DNA of 64,000 nucleotides from Flectonema sp. DT1601 (lineage: Eukaryota > Euglenozoa > Diplonemea > Diplonemida > Diplonemidae): the NCBI GenBank assembly GCA_964019425.1, contig OZ025825.1, positions 627,001 through 691,000 on the forward strand. The letters are read 5' to 3'. Below the pieces are notes generated by a model, which was not told where the DNA came from, searched no databases, and saw only the letters and a list, made by a program, of their open reading frames with translations. The position numbers and the translations under genes are program-made. Shown here in pieces: positions 9,801 to 20,841 of this stretch (the stretch's first letter is position 1; each line of letters starts with the position of its first letter).

Positions 9801-12800
9801 TATATATTTAGATTCTGTAAAACAAAGAAATTTTAAAATCGTAAATCACAGCAACGACAGATCTCTTCCATTTTCTATTGATCAAAAAACTGACTGTGCG
9901 ATACCAGGAATGCTACACGTTATGAGAGGAGCAACCATCACATTTGAACCACACACAGGAGAAGTACCAGCTTCTGGTTCAGTAACTGTTAACCTTCAGT
10001 ACATTCAACATATTGTTGGTGATATCGAAACTGATGTTGAAATTGATTTTAAAGAATGTGGAATTACAGTATTACCAATCACGTCTACTGGTATCCCACC
10101 TTCAATATCAGTTAATCCAAAGTTACTTTCTCTTGTAAATGATGGAATGATAAGTACTTTATTACAGAGAAGTGTTGAGCAAAGGGTTACATTAACAAAC
10201 ACATCAGAAACTACTCTTGTGTATCATGTTTATTATTATCCTGATCATGTCAGAATGGATGCTTTGGAAGATCCATCCATGTTCGTACCTCTGTTTAGAT
10301 TTGATAGTAGTTTTCAAATATTACAACCAAAGGAAACTCGTCAAGCAACCATCAGTTTGACACCTCCTTCTGATCCTTGTCAAATATCTGAGTCTGTTAC
10401 TGTGGTTGCTGCAAGTCCAGTTTCTGCTTGTTCTGTTGTATTAGAAGAAATAACAATAAATGATTTACTCACACTAAGAGACATGTTAACAGTTAATGAA
10501 CTCTCTCATGGAAGTATCGATCCTACTTCTATCGCAGAATGTATTGCGATTCTTGTATCATGCGTACCTCCTAATATAGACACGTTGTTACAGTTGATCG
10601 ACACAGAACCGGAAGCAGTATTACATCATATGAAGATGTTTGATGTCAGTAGAAGAGGTCTTGGTTTGCGAAGTTCTCAAAGTGTGAGAGGTGGAGTTGC
10701 AGTTTGTGCTCGACCGACTGCAGTCCACTCAAGCATAATTTCATTACTTGAGAATAGTAAGTCTCTTCAGAAGTTAGTACAATCAGCATCAGATTCTCAT
10801 TCTCAACCATCAGCTCTAACTGCTCATCCGGGGCTTCAGAAAATAGCAATGTGGACATCTATTGTTTCTTCTTTTGTGTTATCAATGAAACAATCAAAAC
10901 AAAGTATTACTGTTGAAGCAGAAGTTCAAAAGGTTAAATGTCACTTACAACCATCGATTATTAAGTTTGATGAAATTCATTGCAGTGTCCCAACCAGTAC
11001 GACAGTAAAACTAACAAATGTAAGTGGTCTTGATGCGATGTTCACATGGGGTGTACTTGGAGTTGAAGAAGGGGCTTTGATTACAGCAGATCCTCCTTCA
11101 GGATTTCTATCTGCTGGAGCAACTGTTAGTATTTCAATACAGCTGACTGTCTCTGAGAGAAAATCTTTAGATTTAGTTATCCCGTGTGCGATTCGTGAGG
11201 CGAATATCCAAGACGCACCAAATACACTACTTGCTGTTAATGTTGTGGCGGACAGTGTGAGATCGTTGTCTGTTTCATTGTCAGTTATGAGTCAGCCACC
11301 TCCATGTTATTTTAAACATCTGATGAATACTATTTTATCAAAAGCTCTTCAAGAAGTCACTCCTTTATATGTTCCTTCAATAAACTTTGGAGTAATTCCG
11401 TTATTCAAATCATCAGAAAAACTTCTTCGCCTTCGAAGTCATGAAGGCGGTGATTCAGGATTTCATTGTCATGTTGAACACTATCCAGCTTCTTCTCTCA
11501 AACGAACCAACTCAGCCATCGATCTTGTTAAAAAAGGTAAAACCGCAATCGTACTTCAGAAAGAAATAAAGAGAGGATTCATGTCCGTAACTGGAAAGGA
11601 AAAAGCAGCCATAAAAGAAAAAGAACAAGCCTTTAAATCTCACTCAGACAATATATTGGCTGAGGGACTCGGTGTTGCCTTCGAAGTACTGAACCCTTCA
11701 GGAGAGTTAGGGATGCACAACTATGTAGATATTCCTGTTGTACTATACACAGACCTACCTGGTACCTACTCAGATACAATCACAATCGATGTTAACGGAA
11801 TAGACTCTGCAAAGGTAGCAGTGGAAGCAACAGTTAAAGGACAGTATTTGAGCTTGGCTGAAACAACACCGGGTCTTACTTTACATCGTGAATCGGGGCC
11901 TCCGTTGGTATCATTTCCAACTAATTTAGCATCCAGTCAGGAACGTGTTAGACAGTTTTATGTGACAAATGAAAGCAACGTTGACTTAGAGTTACGTTGG
12001 AGGGTAGCTCATCATAATGATGTTGGTCACGTTGACATTACAGAGACTGGTGAAGTTGTTATACGTCCATCAGATAGTAGTCCACAAGATATTGAAGTGT
12101 TACCAGTCAGTACTGTTGTTCCTTCTAGAGGAGGTCATCTGTTTAAGATTAATATTGTGATGTCTGAACCTGGTATTCTTAATGCGGTCATCGTCTGTGA
12201 ATCTCGTAGTGCCAAAACCAATCGTAACAACGCCAGATTCCTTCGAATTGGATCAAATCTCGATGATGTTTATGAAGAACGTTGGAAGCAGGAATCCACT
12301 CACGCTATTCCTCTTGAGATTGATGTTGTTGCTACTGCAGTTGAATCTCGTGTTGTACCTGACCCTAGTATGTTGAAATTAAATTGTAGAGGTGCTCCTG
12401 GTCCATTTAACCCAAAGAAGGATGGATTCATACGTCCTATCACTTTATCTAACTCTGGTTTAGCAACATTAGATTTCAGAGTTGAAATTGAAAGTCCATT
12501 CATGTTAATTGGATTCTCACTTAGACAAGGAGACACACCAAACATTCACACCGTGTCGGATAATATTGAAAGTTTATTATTTCAATTACGTTCAGGTGAT
12601 GCTTTAGAACTGACTGTTCAACTTCCTTGGGAAGGTAGACAGCAAGGTAGCCTTGCAGGTACTAATGGAGGTTATTCTTCAACTGTTGGTTCTCCTCATC
12701 GTCAACGTGGTCGTGTCGCCACAACTGACATCAGTCGAACTAACAGAACTTTGCGAGTCTTATTTCCTCATGACACAGTTCAAGAGATACCTGTACTCGC

Positions 12801-13530
12801 TGTTGTTACTTACCCAGCAGTGGTCTCTTCTTCAAACTTTCTGGAGTTTGGAGCCAGACCTGAAGATCGAAACGCCTCCTGCAGCAAACGAATTGTATGT
12901 TTTTATATTCCTCTCCTTCATTTTAAGTAACATTTAAAAACAACAACAAAAAAACAGTTCTTAAAGTCAACCACATCTGCCCCAGCTAAATATGTAATAG
13001 TCCATAGCGTAAAGAACAGACCACTGACAAAGCAAACTATTGGAGATGTACGTTCAGTTCCAATTGTTACGATGCTACATAAAGAAAGTAAGAAACAGTT
13101 GAGTGGTGTTGGTAGTCCTCCTATTGACGATCCGTCGGTGTTTATATTTGATTCCCTTTGTGGTGTTGTTCCTGGTGTTGAGTCCTCGACTAATAAATCA
13201 ATTACTGATATTCCTCAGGTGGCAATTGTTATTAAGTTTAATCCTCGTGGGAATTCAACGTTTGAATCTTCATTTCGGATAGAAGTTGAAGGAGGACGAG
13301 GATGTGAAATTACCCTCCGCGGACACGCCGTTCTAAACGAATACGGCACCATCGCAGACCAGTGTAAGGTTATTAGTGAAGTTAGGTGAGGATTTTTTTT
13401 TTTAAAAAGATTTTTTATTGTTGTTCAAAGCGACTGTACTTATGCCGCAACGATGCCTGTCAGCCATTCTAATCTTTACAGCTCTAGGAGGTCGATAGAT
13501 AGCACCAGGCGTTTCTCCTTCAGCTCGTGA
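6898..13530 (+). CDS. Giant ASH/MSP-domain ciliary protein (HYDIN/CFAP47/CFAP65/CFAP74-like; 4 exons)
   Basis: Exons 6898-7816, 7898-12894, 12958-13385 and 13482-13530, phases consistent at each join, give about 2130 residues. Several beta-sandwich repeats of the ASH/major-sperm-protein type recur from about residue 550 on. Examples are PSEIDFGSDFSLG near residue 555, PSIIKFDEIHCSVPTSTTV, PSINFGVIPLFKSSEKL and SFPTNLASSQERVRQFYVTN. Such arrays are typical of central-apparatus and axonemal proteins (HYDIN and several CFAPs). The N-terminal 330 residues are not recognised. I cannot say which CFAP orthologue it is. The last exon, coding about 16 residues ending RRFSFSS, was found from the strong donor AG/GTGAGG at 13385 and the acceptor TTTACAG at 13475-13481. 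Likely role: flagellar axoneme. Exon 2, at 5.0 kb, is unusually long. Confidence 0.75.
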
Positions 13531-13679
13531 TGTATTTTAATTTAGTTATTCGTTTTGTTAATTTGTTTTGTTGGTCATTCGGTTGTTAATATGGTTTTTT
13601 TTTTTTTTTTTTGAAGTATTATTCTGGTTTGCTTTTTTTATTTTTTATTTAATTGATTTAATTTAGAATATTAAATAAG

Positions 13680-14819
13680 ATGGATCCGTCTGCTAATCCC
13701 TACAGCAGTGATGCGAATATGTTTGTCGGAGCACCGATTCAGTCGACGGGAGAGGTTCAAGCTGCACCAGTAGAGACTGTTGTTGCTCCAACAACTGATG
13801 AGGGAAGCTTGTTTAGTGGAATGCAGCAAACTGATCCGTTTGCGCAACCTGGAAATATCAATACTACGACTGAGGATGATCCTTTCAAAGAAAAACAGGG
13901 AGGTGACTTCTTTGGGTTTACTCCACAAGAGAATCAACCCCCAGCAGTCGTACAGCCACCTGTTGAAGAAGAAACACCATCAGGAAATCACTTTGATGGA
14001 TTCTACACAGGTCCTGGAACTTCTATTTCTGACCCAGTCCCAGTACCTACACAAGAATTAGAAAATGAGAACGAAGCAGGTAAAGACTCACAGGGACAGG
14101 GTCAAGGTCCTGATGAACCAGAAATTCAAAACCAACCAACCTACGAGAAGACAGGTAAGTGTTGGAAGATTGCATTCTATCAGGAATACTTTGATGTTGA
14201 TACTTCTGATGTTGTTGATAGATTAAAGACATCATTAATGATAATGTTACCACCACAATATATGGAAGGAAGACCTGCTGACTTATATGGTCCAGTATGG
14301 GTGTCAACAACTCTATGGATGATGTTGGCTATTTTTAACTTTCTAGCAGAGCAATGGCATGAAGTTGATACCCATACCGTTCCAGCACCTACTGTAGAAG
14401 GTGATACTATAATCCCAACTCCATCACCAGCATCAGAAACAACCTTTCAAACTTTTACCTGGATAGTCATATCAGTTGGTGTTTGCTATGGATACATTAT
14501 AGCTGCTCCTGTATTAGTATGGTTGTATCTTAAATGGAATGAAGTAGCGAGTTCACCCTTAACACTTATTTCTTTATATGGTTATTCAATGCTTCCGTTT
14601 ATTCTTTGCTTACCTCTTACAATGTTTTCATTTAAACCGGTTAAATGGGGAGCTATATTCGTGTCATCACTTTATTCTCTGGTTGGGATAAGTTATCGAC
14701 TTCATAAGTTGGCATCTGAAATGTCGCAACAGTCAAGGATAGCAATGCATGTTGGGGTTGCTGTAATCCATTCTGGTATTACAATTCTTCTTTTTTATGA
14801 AATATTAATACTTGGTTAA
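13680..14819 (+). CDS. YIPF1/YIPF2-like Yip1-domain Golgi membrane protein
   Basis: 379 residues, single exon. An acidic, Pro/Gln-rich cytosolic N-terminus (about 150 residues) is followed by KIAFYQEYFDVDTSDVVDRL and DLYGPVWVSTTL. These are the hallmark FYQxYFDVDT and DLYGPxW motifs of YIPF1/2-type Yip1 proteins. Five hydrophobic segments follow at about 204-223, 260-285, 295-316, 322-342 and 354-378. Proteins of this family sit in Golgi/endosomal membranes and bind Rab GTPases. The gene lies between two other genes of the same strand. The leader has an acceptor-like ATTTAG at 13661-13666 after a T-rich stretch. Confidence 0.9.
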   Translation: MDPSANPYSSDANMFVGAPIQSTGEVQAAPVETVVAPTTDEGSLFSGMQQTDPFAQPGNINTTTEDDPFKEKQGGDFFGFTPQENQPPAVVQPPVEEETPSGNHFDGFYTGPGTSISDPVPVPTQELENENEAGKDSQGQGQGPDEPEIQNQPTYEKTGKCWKIAFYQEYFDVDTSDVVDRLKTSLMIMLPPQYMEGRPADLYGPVWVSTTLWMMLAIFNFLAEQWHEVDTHTVPAPTVEGDTIIPTPSPASETTFQTFTWIVISVGVCYGYIIAAPVLVWLYLKWNEVASSPLTLISLYGYSMLPFILCLPLTMFSFKPVKWGAIFVSSLYSLVGISYRLHKLASEMSQQSRIAMHVGVAVIHSGITILLFYEILILG

Positions 14820-15363
14820 TTTTAGTAGTAATAAATTTGCACCTTGTTAAAAACTAACCAATCGGTGTGTTTTTTTTTTCTTTTTTTTTTTTTTTCCATA
14901 GCAAGCCCTGACTACCGCATTTCTGGTTAAGTAAACCAAACAAAAAAAAAAAAAAAGTCAGTTACCCACATACTCTGTACGTCTTTTTGTTTGGAATTAT
15001 GAAAGTCCGTTTAAAAAAAGAGAAAATAAATTTTGAAAAAAAAAAAAAAAAAAAAAAAAAGAAAAGGTCTGTTGTTCTCCTTTAGTTTTCCGTGTGATAT
15101 ATATAGCACGGGAGTGTTATGTTTTGGGCAGAATTGGGAATAAAAATAAAAAAGTAATGGAAAAAAAAAACAAATGTTAGAAAGGCATACCTGTATTCGA
15201 CATCACTGATAATTTCTTTTACTTTCAGGTGTTGTTTGTAAGGCTCTGTGAGATCGAGAGATAGTGTGTGTGACTACCCTGAACTCATCACAAAGAGACT
15301 TATTGGATTATATCAATATTGGGATAAAATGTGTTTTATTATTCTCAGCTGCTCATAAATTTC
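14820..15363. other. Intergenic region rich in A and T runs
   Basis: Holds T-runs near 14867-14895 and A-runs near 14941-14956 and 15040-15060. Two acceptor-like sites end at 15228 and 15348; the latter (TTTTATTATTCTCAG) is only 15 bases before the first in-frame AUG of the next gene. No gene seen. Confidence 0.6.
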
Positions 15364-16662
15364 ATGTTTCGCCAGCACCGCCACGGATCAACAATCTCAG
15401 TTATGATGAAGTGTGCTGCCATTTCAATTTCAGCGATTTTATTATGGTTTTCTATGGCTGAAGGTAGTGATATTAGTGAAGTGTGTATGGCAGAGACAGC
15501 TGTTTGTGTTCAGGGAGAAGACTATTCTTCAAAAACACCGTATCCGACACCAAAATCTGATGATATAAAAGACAGAATTCCTTCAGGTTGTCACCTTCAA
15601 GGTTGGACCTACCTCGGCAGGCATGCCAGCAGGTACGCCACCAGATCAAAGACATGCGACAACACTGAAACTATTCTTCAAGACAGCAACATTATTAATT
15701 GGGTTTGTCCTTCCGTTAATAAGTACGGTCACATTACTGCATTGGGTGCTCGTGAAGCTCATGACCTTGGATCTAGATTCAAAGAGTTTAAGTCAGGTAA
15801 GATATTAAAAGTCACAACCACTGCAAAGCTTCGAACACAACAAACTGCTAATCAATTTCTATTTGGATTTGGTGAGGACCCTGCTTCTTATGATCTCTCG
15901 TTTGTTCCACTTAAACAGGATAACCGACTTCGGTTTTTTGATACCTGTTCAAAGTACGTCCGAGACCACAGCACTGATATGCCTGTTGAAGTTGATAAGT
16001 CAAGGGAAACTATTTTAACACCAATCGCTAATAAGATATCTAAAATAATAGGCAAAGAAGTATCTGGAAAAGAAGCAGAAACTCTCTTTCAAGAATGTTT
16101 TTATAAATGGATTGGTGAAGACGTTGATAAACGGAGACCCATCGATAGAAAATTATGCGAACTATTCAGCAACGATGACATTGACTTGATATCATTCAGA
16201 AAAGATTTAAAAGAATATTATAAAAAAGGACCTGGATCTGAGGTATTCAACGGAACAAAGATATCTTGCGGTCTGATGGGTGACATCATAAAAGACTTGA
16301 AGACTGTCGACGACGGTGATATCACTTTGAGATTCGCACACGCAGAGACACTTGTTCCAATCTACTCTTTGTTGAATGTTGGAACTAATGCTGCTCCGCC
16401 AATGTCAGACTGGTCTGCAAAACAGATTGAAAATCGAGAATGGAAATTATCAAAAATCTGTCCGATGGCATCAAATGTTGCTTTCTTAAAATTATCATGT
16501 CCAAGCATATCGGCATCACCACAAATATTATTCCTCCTGGATGAGAAACAACATGATTGGTCGTTACCAACTTGTCACGGAAAACTATGTCCGCTTGACG
16601 AGTTTGAAGCCGCATTCCCTGAAAATAATTGCAATTGGAAAGGAATGTGTGATCTTCCGTGA
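15364..16662 (+). CDS. MINPP1-like: Multiple inositol polyphosphate phosphatase-like histidine acid phosphatase
   Basis: 432 residues from the first in-frame AUG at 15364. An alternative AUG at 15403 would place the hydrophobic signal (AAISISAILLWFSMA) right at the N-terminus, so secretion or ER entry is expected with either start. Residues 85-93 read GRHASRYAT, the histidine phosphatase RHxxRY catalytic motif (R86, H87, R90). FAHAET at 325-329 provides the HAE proton-donor motif that separates MINPP-type enzymes from the HD-type phytases. Length fits the family (about 450-490). It removes phosphates from inositol polyphosphates such as InsP6. Cys-rich spacing near both ends (CDNTE..., CPMASN..., CNWKGMC) suits an oxidising lumen. 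Confidence 0.85.
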   Translation: MFRQHRHGSTISVMMKCAAISISAILLWFSMAEGSDISEVCMAETAVCVQGEDYSSKTPYPTPKSDDIKDRIPSGCHLQGWTYLGRHASRYATRSKTCDNTETILQDSNIINWVCPSVNKYGHITALGAREAHDLGSRFKEFKSGKILKVTTTAKLRTQQTANQFLFGFGEDPASYDLSFVPLKQDNRLRFFDTCSKYVRDHSTDMPVEVDKSRETILTPIANKISKIIGKEVSGKEAETLFQECFYKWIGEDVDKRRPIDRKLCELFSNDDIDLISFRKDLKEYYKKGPGSEVFNGTKISCGLMGDIIKDLKTVDDGDITLRFAHAETLVPIYSLLNVGTNAAPPMSDWSAKQIENREWKLSKICPMASNVAFLKLSCPSISASPQILFLLDEKQHDWSLPTCHGKLCPLDEFEAAFPENNCNWKGMCDLP

Positions 16663-17205
16663 TGTCCTTTTTTTTTTAAAAAGTTTGCTTACCTTGCCCA
16701 TTTTTTTTGTTTTTTCTCTGATACGTTGAGATGTGTAAATTTCTTTTATAATTTTTTTTTTTATTTTTATAGATGGTTTACTTTTTATGAGATAATGGTA
16801 AATTAGAATTTAGAGACGGAATTACTGATGTCTATCACCAGCTACCTACTCCAGTTAGTTGAAATAGACAATAAAGTAGTATTAAATTAAGGCTCTGGAA
16901 ACTACGTATTCCACAAGTGTTTTTTTTGTGTTTTAAATAACCTTTCTTTTTTATATTTAGTTCAACTATTTTATAATAAACTCATACTACTACCTGGTTA
17001 ATATTCCTGAAGATCCACTTTTTTTAGTAATCCCTACAGTTGTTCTGGTTTTGTGTTTTTCGATTACTCAGTTTGTTAATTCACTCCGACCGGATGAATT
17101 TTTTTTTTTTTTTTTTGAAATTTTTGTTGTTTTTTTGTTTTGTTATATTCGTTATCTCTACTCTCAATTAAAAACTAGTCAAATCTGAAAAAAAAAATAA
17201 ATAAA
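16663..17205. other. Intergenic region with T tracts
   Basis: T-runs near 16669-16678, 16751-16761 and 17100-17117. An acceptor-like ACTAG ends at 17178, 28 bases before the next AUG. No gene seen. Confidence 0.6.
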
Positions 17206-19443
17206 ATGGCTGCAGCAGATGCTGAGTTTAGAATAGCTTCTTATGAAAAATTAAAAGTCGGACACATGACTTTGGAAGATGAGATCCACGTCTTGAGTAG
17301 CAGCGCTGATTGGGTTGAAAATATGGAATCGTGGATGAAAGAAAACATTGCGAAAATCGGAGAAATGCAAGTTGAATGTTCAAAAGCAATGCAGCAATTA
17401 GATGATTGCGTAGCTGTAGATCCAGGGTCTTACTGGAATGCTAAAATGCTCGCACGTCATTGCTCACTCATGCTTGATGACAAACGATTAATCCACACTG
17501 AAGAAGGAAACATGCCGAAAGACCGACCCTCATGGTCAGACGTTATAAAATTGACATCAACATTAACAAACTTAAAGACTAAAGGATTTGTTTCTAAAAA
17601 ACAAGTTCGATTCATCGAACAAGTTGAACAACATTTAAAAGGAGTCTTCTTTGAAGGTAGAGAACTACGGCGTATAACTGAAGCCCTCGCAACTAAACTA
17701 TCGGAAGAAATAGAACAACAAACCATCACAGCAGACTTAACAAAACATGAACATGTAATTGCTGATCTTCTTCCTGATTTAGAAAATTGTGAAAACCTTT
17801 TGGAAGCGTCAATGCTCAATGGAGACATGGCGATGGCTGAAGAGATAAGTTACAACCAAATTGCCCTTCATGAACGACTTCTTGGTATTGTCCAAGAACA
17901 GTATCCAATTATCAGAAAAAGACAAGAAGATTCAAAAGAATTCAAAAGAAGAAGAAGATGGGCAATCTTCAGAATGGCAAACAGAGACGTTGCTTCAGTT
18001 GTTGAATTGAAATTCAGACAAATCGAAGCGTGCGAAGAAGACATTCAAAAAATAAAAACTCAAGTTGAAAACTACTCCCAAGATGACCTTGGTCAGAGGA
18101 GGAGATATGATTTAGATAAATCTGAAAGTGATAAATATCTCCATGAGGACTCACAAAAACAATCTGAACTTTGGAAACGAGTTGAGTATCACTGCAGGGA
18201 AATAAAATCAATTCAAAAGGAGTTAGCTGACTTGGGTGAATCTCGCAAGAAAGAAATCCGTCGTCGAACCATTCTACGTGACAAAGAAGAAGGTCGTCGC
18301 AGTGGTCATGCAGCTTTTATTTCAGTTTCAGAAAGCTATTTAGCAAACTTAGAGACAACAATTGAAAATTCAGAAAAATCAAAAGACATTTGCAAAGCAA
18401 TTAATGATTTCATCTTAGATGGTTGCGACTCAGTCGCTCTCAAATTTGATCGATCTGAGTCGGTGCTCAATGAAATGGCAACTCGTGTTAACAAACAATA
18501 TCTAAAACAATTTACTGACTACTATTTAGCAGTTGGTAGGTTGAAATATCGCAAAGAGAAGAAGAAATCTATTCTAGACGAAGCAATCACTACTAATCAT
18601 GTGAAACTAGAGCTTGCAATGGACACTATCGACCCTTTAGCAAAGAAATATGCTTTGAAGAAACAGGAATCGTTACAGGCACGGAAATCCTTACAGCATG
18701 AGATAGAAGCATTGGAGAACAAGTTGAGGGTCAGCAGTGCTGACTTTGAAGAAGTCAGCGAGGGTTTGAGAGACTTGAAAATTCCATTCGTCCATCCATC
18801 AGAAATATTAATGAAATCCTCCGTCGACAGAAACGTTCGTGTGTTGGACTACAGAGATTTGGTTAACGTGACTGAAACTAAAAATGAACAAATGCTCGAA
18901 GTTGAAGCCCTTCAGCTGGCTGATGAACGTGAAAACCACACATTGAAAGTGAGAGCCGCAAAACAAGCTCAAAAACTTAGACAATTCGATCCAAAACCAC
19001 CAGGTGGAAGTGGCCATGGTAGTGTTCATAAGAATGTATCAAAGTATCAGGCTGCTGCATATCAGCGTTATAAGACTCTGTGTGGTACTATATTATCTGA
19101 AGAAAGTAATCAATCGAATGGTGTTGTCGCTACCACTACAACAGATAAAACTGAAGAACCCATCCATGATGATAATATCAATAAAACAACTGATGATGAT
19201 CTACCTAAGAAACCTCCACAGACATCCCTCCCTCTTCGAATTGAAGGAAAAGCTGTTGTTGCAGTATATCCTTATAGAGCTACTGCTGGTGATGAACTTA
19301 CATTCAATAAGAATGATACTATTATTGTGATCAATGAGGGAACTGAAGAGGGTTGGCATTATGGAATCTGTAACCAACGTACGGGATTGTTTCCTTCTAA
19401 TTACGTAGCTCTGTGTGCTGATGAAGTAGTTGAGGAGGAGTAA
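17206..19443 (+). CDS. Paraflagellar-rod family protein with C-terminal SH3 domain
   Basis: 745 residues, single exon, largely helical and coiled-coil. The central part matches the flagellar-rod domain of kinetoplastid PFR1/PFR2. Features shared with PFR2 include LKYRKEKKKSILDEAI, the downstream TTNHVKLELAMDTIDPLAKK (PFR2 has TTHIQLEFCVETFDPNAKK) and FVHPSEI near 527 (PFR2 FVHPVDEV). Residues about 680-737 form an SH3 domain (AVYPYRATAGDELTF, GWHYG, GLFPSNYV). PFR proteins build the lattice beside the axoneme in euglenozoan flagella. An SH3 tail suggests a linker that binds proline-rich partners (inference). This gene is the best lineage marker in the window. Confidence 0.85.
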   Translation: MAAADAEFRIASYEKLKVGHMTLEDEIHVLSSSADWVENMESWMKENIAKIGEMQVECSKAMQQLDDCVAVDPGSYWNAKMLARHCSLMLDDKRLIHTEEGNMPKDRPSWSDVIKLTSTLTNLKTKGFVSKKQVRFIEQVEQHLKGVFFEGRELRRITEALATKLSEEIEQQTITADLTKHEHVIADLLPDLENCENLLEASMLNGDMAMAEEISYNQIALHERLLGIVQEQYPIIRKRQEDSKEFKRRRRWAIFRMANRDVASVVELKFRQIEACEEDIQKIKTQVENYSQDDLGQRRRYDLDKSESDKYLHEDSQKQSELWKRVEYHCREIKSIQKELADLGESRKKEIRRRTILRDKEEGRRSGHAAFISVSESYLANLETTIENSEKSKDICKAINDFILDGCDSVALKFDRSESVLNEMATRVNKQYLKQFTDYYLAVGRLKYRKEKKKSILDEAITTNHVKLELAMDTIDPLAKKYALKKQESLQARKSLQHEIEALENKLRVSSADFEEVSEGLRDLKIPFVHPSEILMKSSVDRNVRVLDYRDLVNVTETKNEQMLEVEALQLADERENHTLKVRAAKQAQKLRQFDPKPPGGSGHGSVHKNVSKYQAAAYQRYKTLCGTILSEESNQSNGVVATTTTDKTEEPIHDDNINKTTDDDLPKKPPQTSLPLRIEGKAVVAVYPYRATAGDELTFNKNDTIIVINEGTEEGWHYGICNQRTGLFPSNYVALCADEVVEEE

Positions 19444-19918
19444 TAATTTCATAACGACTGTTAGTTGTTTGCTCATTGATCATCTTGTCAGATGGTTTTA
19501 TTTACAATTCACCCTCCCCTTCACCTTGACACCCTTTCCCCTGGTTATATTTAATGACAATATCAAAAAAGTTACGTCCCCTTCCGTCATAGTACACTCT
19601 CTATTATTTACACAGTATGTGAATAGCTGTCGAATTCAGTTCTGATATCCAAATCATCAGGAAGGGCGCAGTTAGCACTTTATCTACCTTATACACTTGT
19701 TCTTGACATGAGTTGTGGATCTTTTTAAAAAAAAAAAATAATGTTTCACGTCCCCCACCGTTCCTTTTTTTTTCTAAATGTTAATTTGTGACTGCAAATA
19801 TTATTATTATTATTTTACAATCGTTATCATTTATTTGTGAAATCAGATAAATAAAACAACCCAAATAATATGTTCGTATTGTTGTGATTTAGTTTAAAAT
19901 ATTAAATTTAAAAAAAAA
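19444..19918. other. Intergenic region
   Basis: Mixed spacer with short A and T runs. TTACGTCCCCTTCCG at about 19572 is loosely echoed by TTACGTCCCTTCCCT near 22630. No gene or clear RNA seen. Confidence 0.5.
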
Positions 19919-20473
19919 ATGATTTATATATTACTGACTACTACTACGGTTATGTCGACTTTGTGTTTGAATTTGAATTTGAGTGGAATGGTTTGTGGAG
20001 GTGATCTGTGTGGGGGACTTGTTTCAGATTTGACAGAGTTTGAATCGGGGAGGTTCTTTTCAGCAGAGACGATAGCGACAGTATACAATAATAGTTGGCA
20101 ACCTTGTGATGGAATGGCTGGTTTCAATAACGAAACTACTATTAATTGTGAACAAGAAGGAGGTGATGCAACTCTCTCTGAACAACTCTGTTTGAATACC
20201 ACAACTACTCCTCTACCACCTACATCATCATCATCGTCTGACGACGACGCAGTTATTGTTATCGTAGTCGTGTTTATTGTCATTGGTTTCTTAATTGTTA
20301 TTATTTATATTATCTGTAGAAGAAGTTCAAAAGGTCTTGTTCCTCATCTCAATGATTTATCATTTCAAAAAGTCATCCAAGCTGATCGGGAAGCTCGTCC
20401 TCAACTTCAAAAGTACTACGCAAGCAACGCTACTGATAAAGATGAGCCGCTGCTTGAGAAATACGACTTGTAA
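19919..20473 (+). CDS. Small type I membrane protein, family not recognised
   Basis: 184 residues. A hydrophobic N-terminus (IYILLTTTTVMSTLCLNL) can serve as signal peptide. An extracellular part of about 90 residues follows, with several Cys (CGGDLCGG, and further Cys up to QLCLN) and N-glycosylation sites. A Thr/Ser/Asp-rich stalk leads to one strong membrane segment at about 118-138 (VIVIVVVFIVIGFLIVIIYI). The cytosolic tail of about 45 residues ends EPLLEKYDL. The DEPLLEKY end contains an acidic dileucine-like sorting signal. This is a surface or endosomal protein by topology; I do not recognise the ectodomain. Confidence 0.65.
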   Translation: MIYILLTTTTVMSTLCLNLNLSGMVCGGDLCGGLVSDLTEFESGRFFSAETIATVYNNSWQPCDGMAGFNNETTINCEQEGGDATLSEQLCLNTTTTPLPPTSSSSSDDDAVIVIVVVFIVIGFLIVIIYIICRRSSKGLVPHLNDLSFQKVIQADREARPQLQKYYASNATDKDEPLLEKYDL

Positions 20474-20841
20474 TTATAGAAAAAAAATATATGAATTATT
20501 TAGATACGATTAATCCTACTCTTTTTTTTTTCTTCTTTTTTTATAGTTCTTTTACATTGAGTTACTGGTAACTGGTGGATTTCAATGGGAAGAATGTTTC
20601 ACGGCTTTCAGTAGAGTAGCTGCTGACCCTCACTGGATTTGTAATAGATAAGTAAATTTCTTTTTTATAATTCTTTTTTGATATTGTATTGCGGGGTGTT
20701 CTCGTATCACTTCTATGCAATTAAAAGTCTGTTTTACGTTTTTTTTTTTTTATTTTTGGTAGAGATTGTTAATAACTTTTTTTTTTTATTATTTCATAAC
20801 AAAAAAAAAAAGTAAAGAACATCACATATAATCAAAGAAAA
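20474..20841. other. Intergenic region with T-runs
   Basis: T-runs near 20521-20541, 20741-20751 and 20779-20788, an A-run before 20812, no gene seen. Confidence 0.6.

Noticed and set aside
15186-15230. CATACCTG block complementary to the CAGGTATG donor, a possible U1 snRNA 5' end
   Set aside because: Eight-base match only, no convincing stem-loops or Sm site around it; it lies in the leader region of the phosphatase gene.
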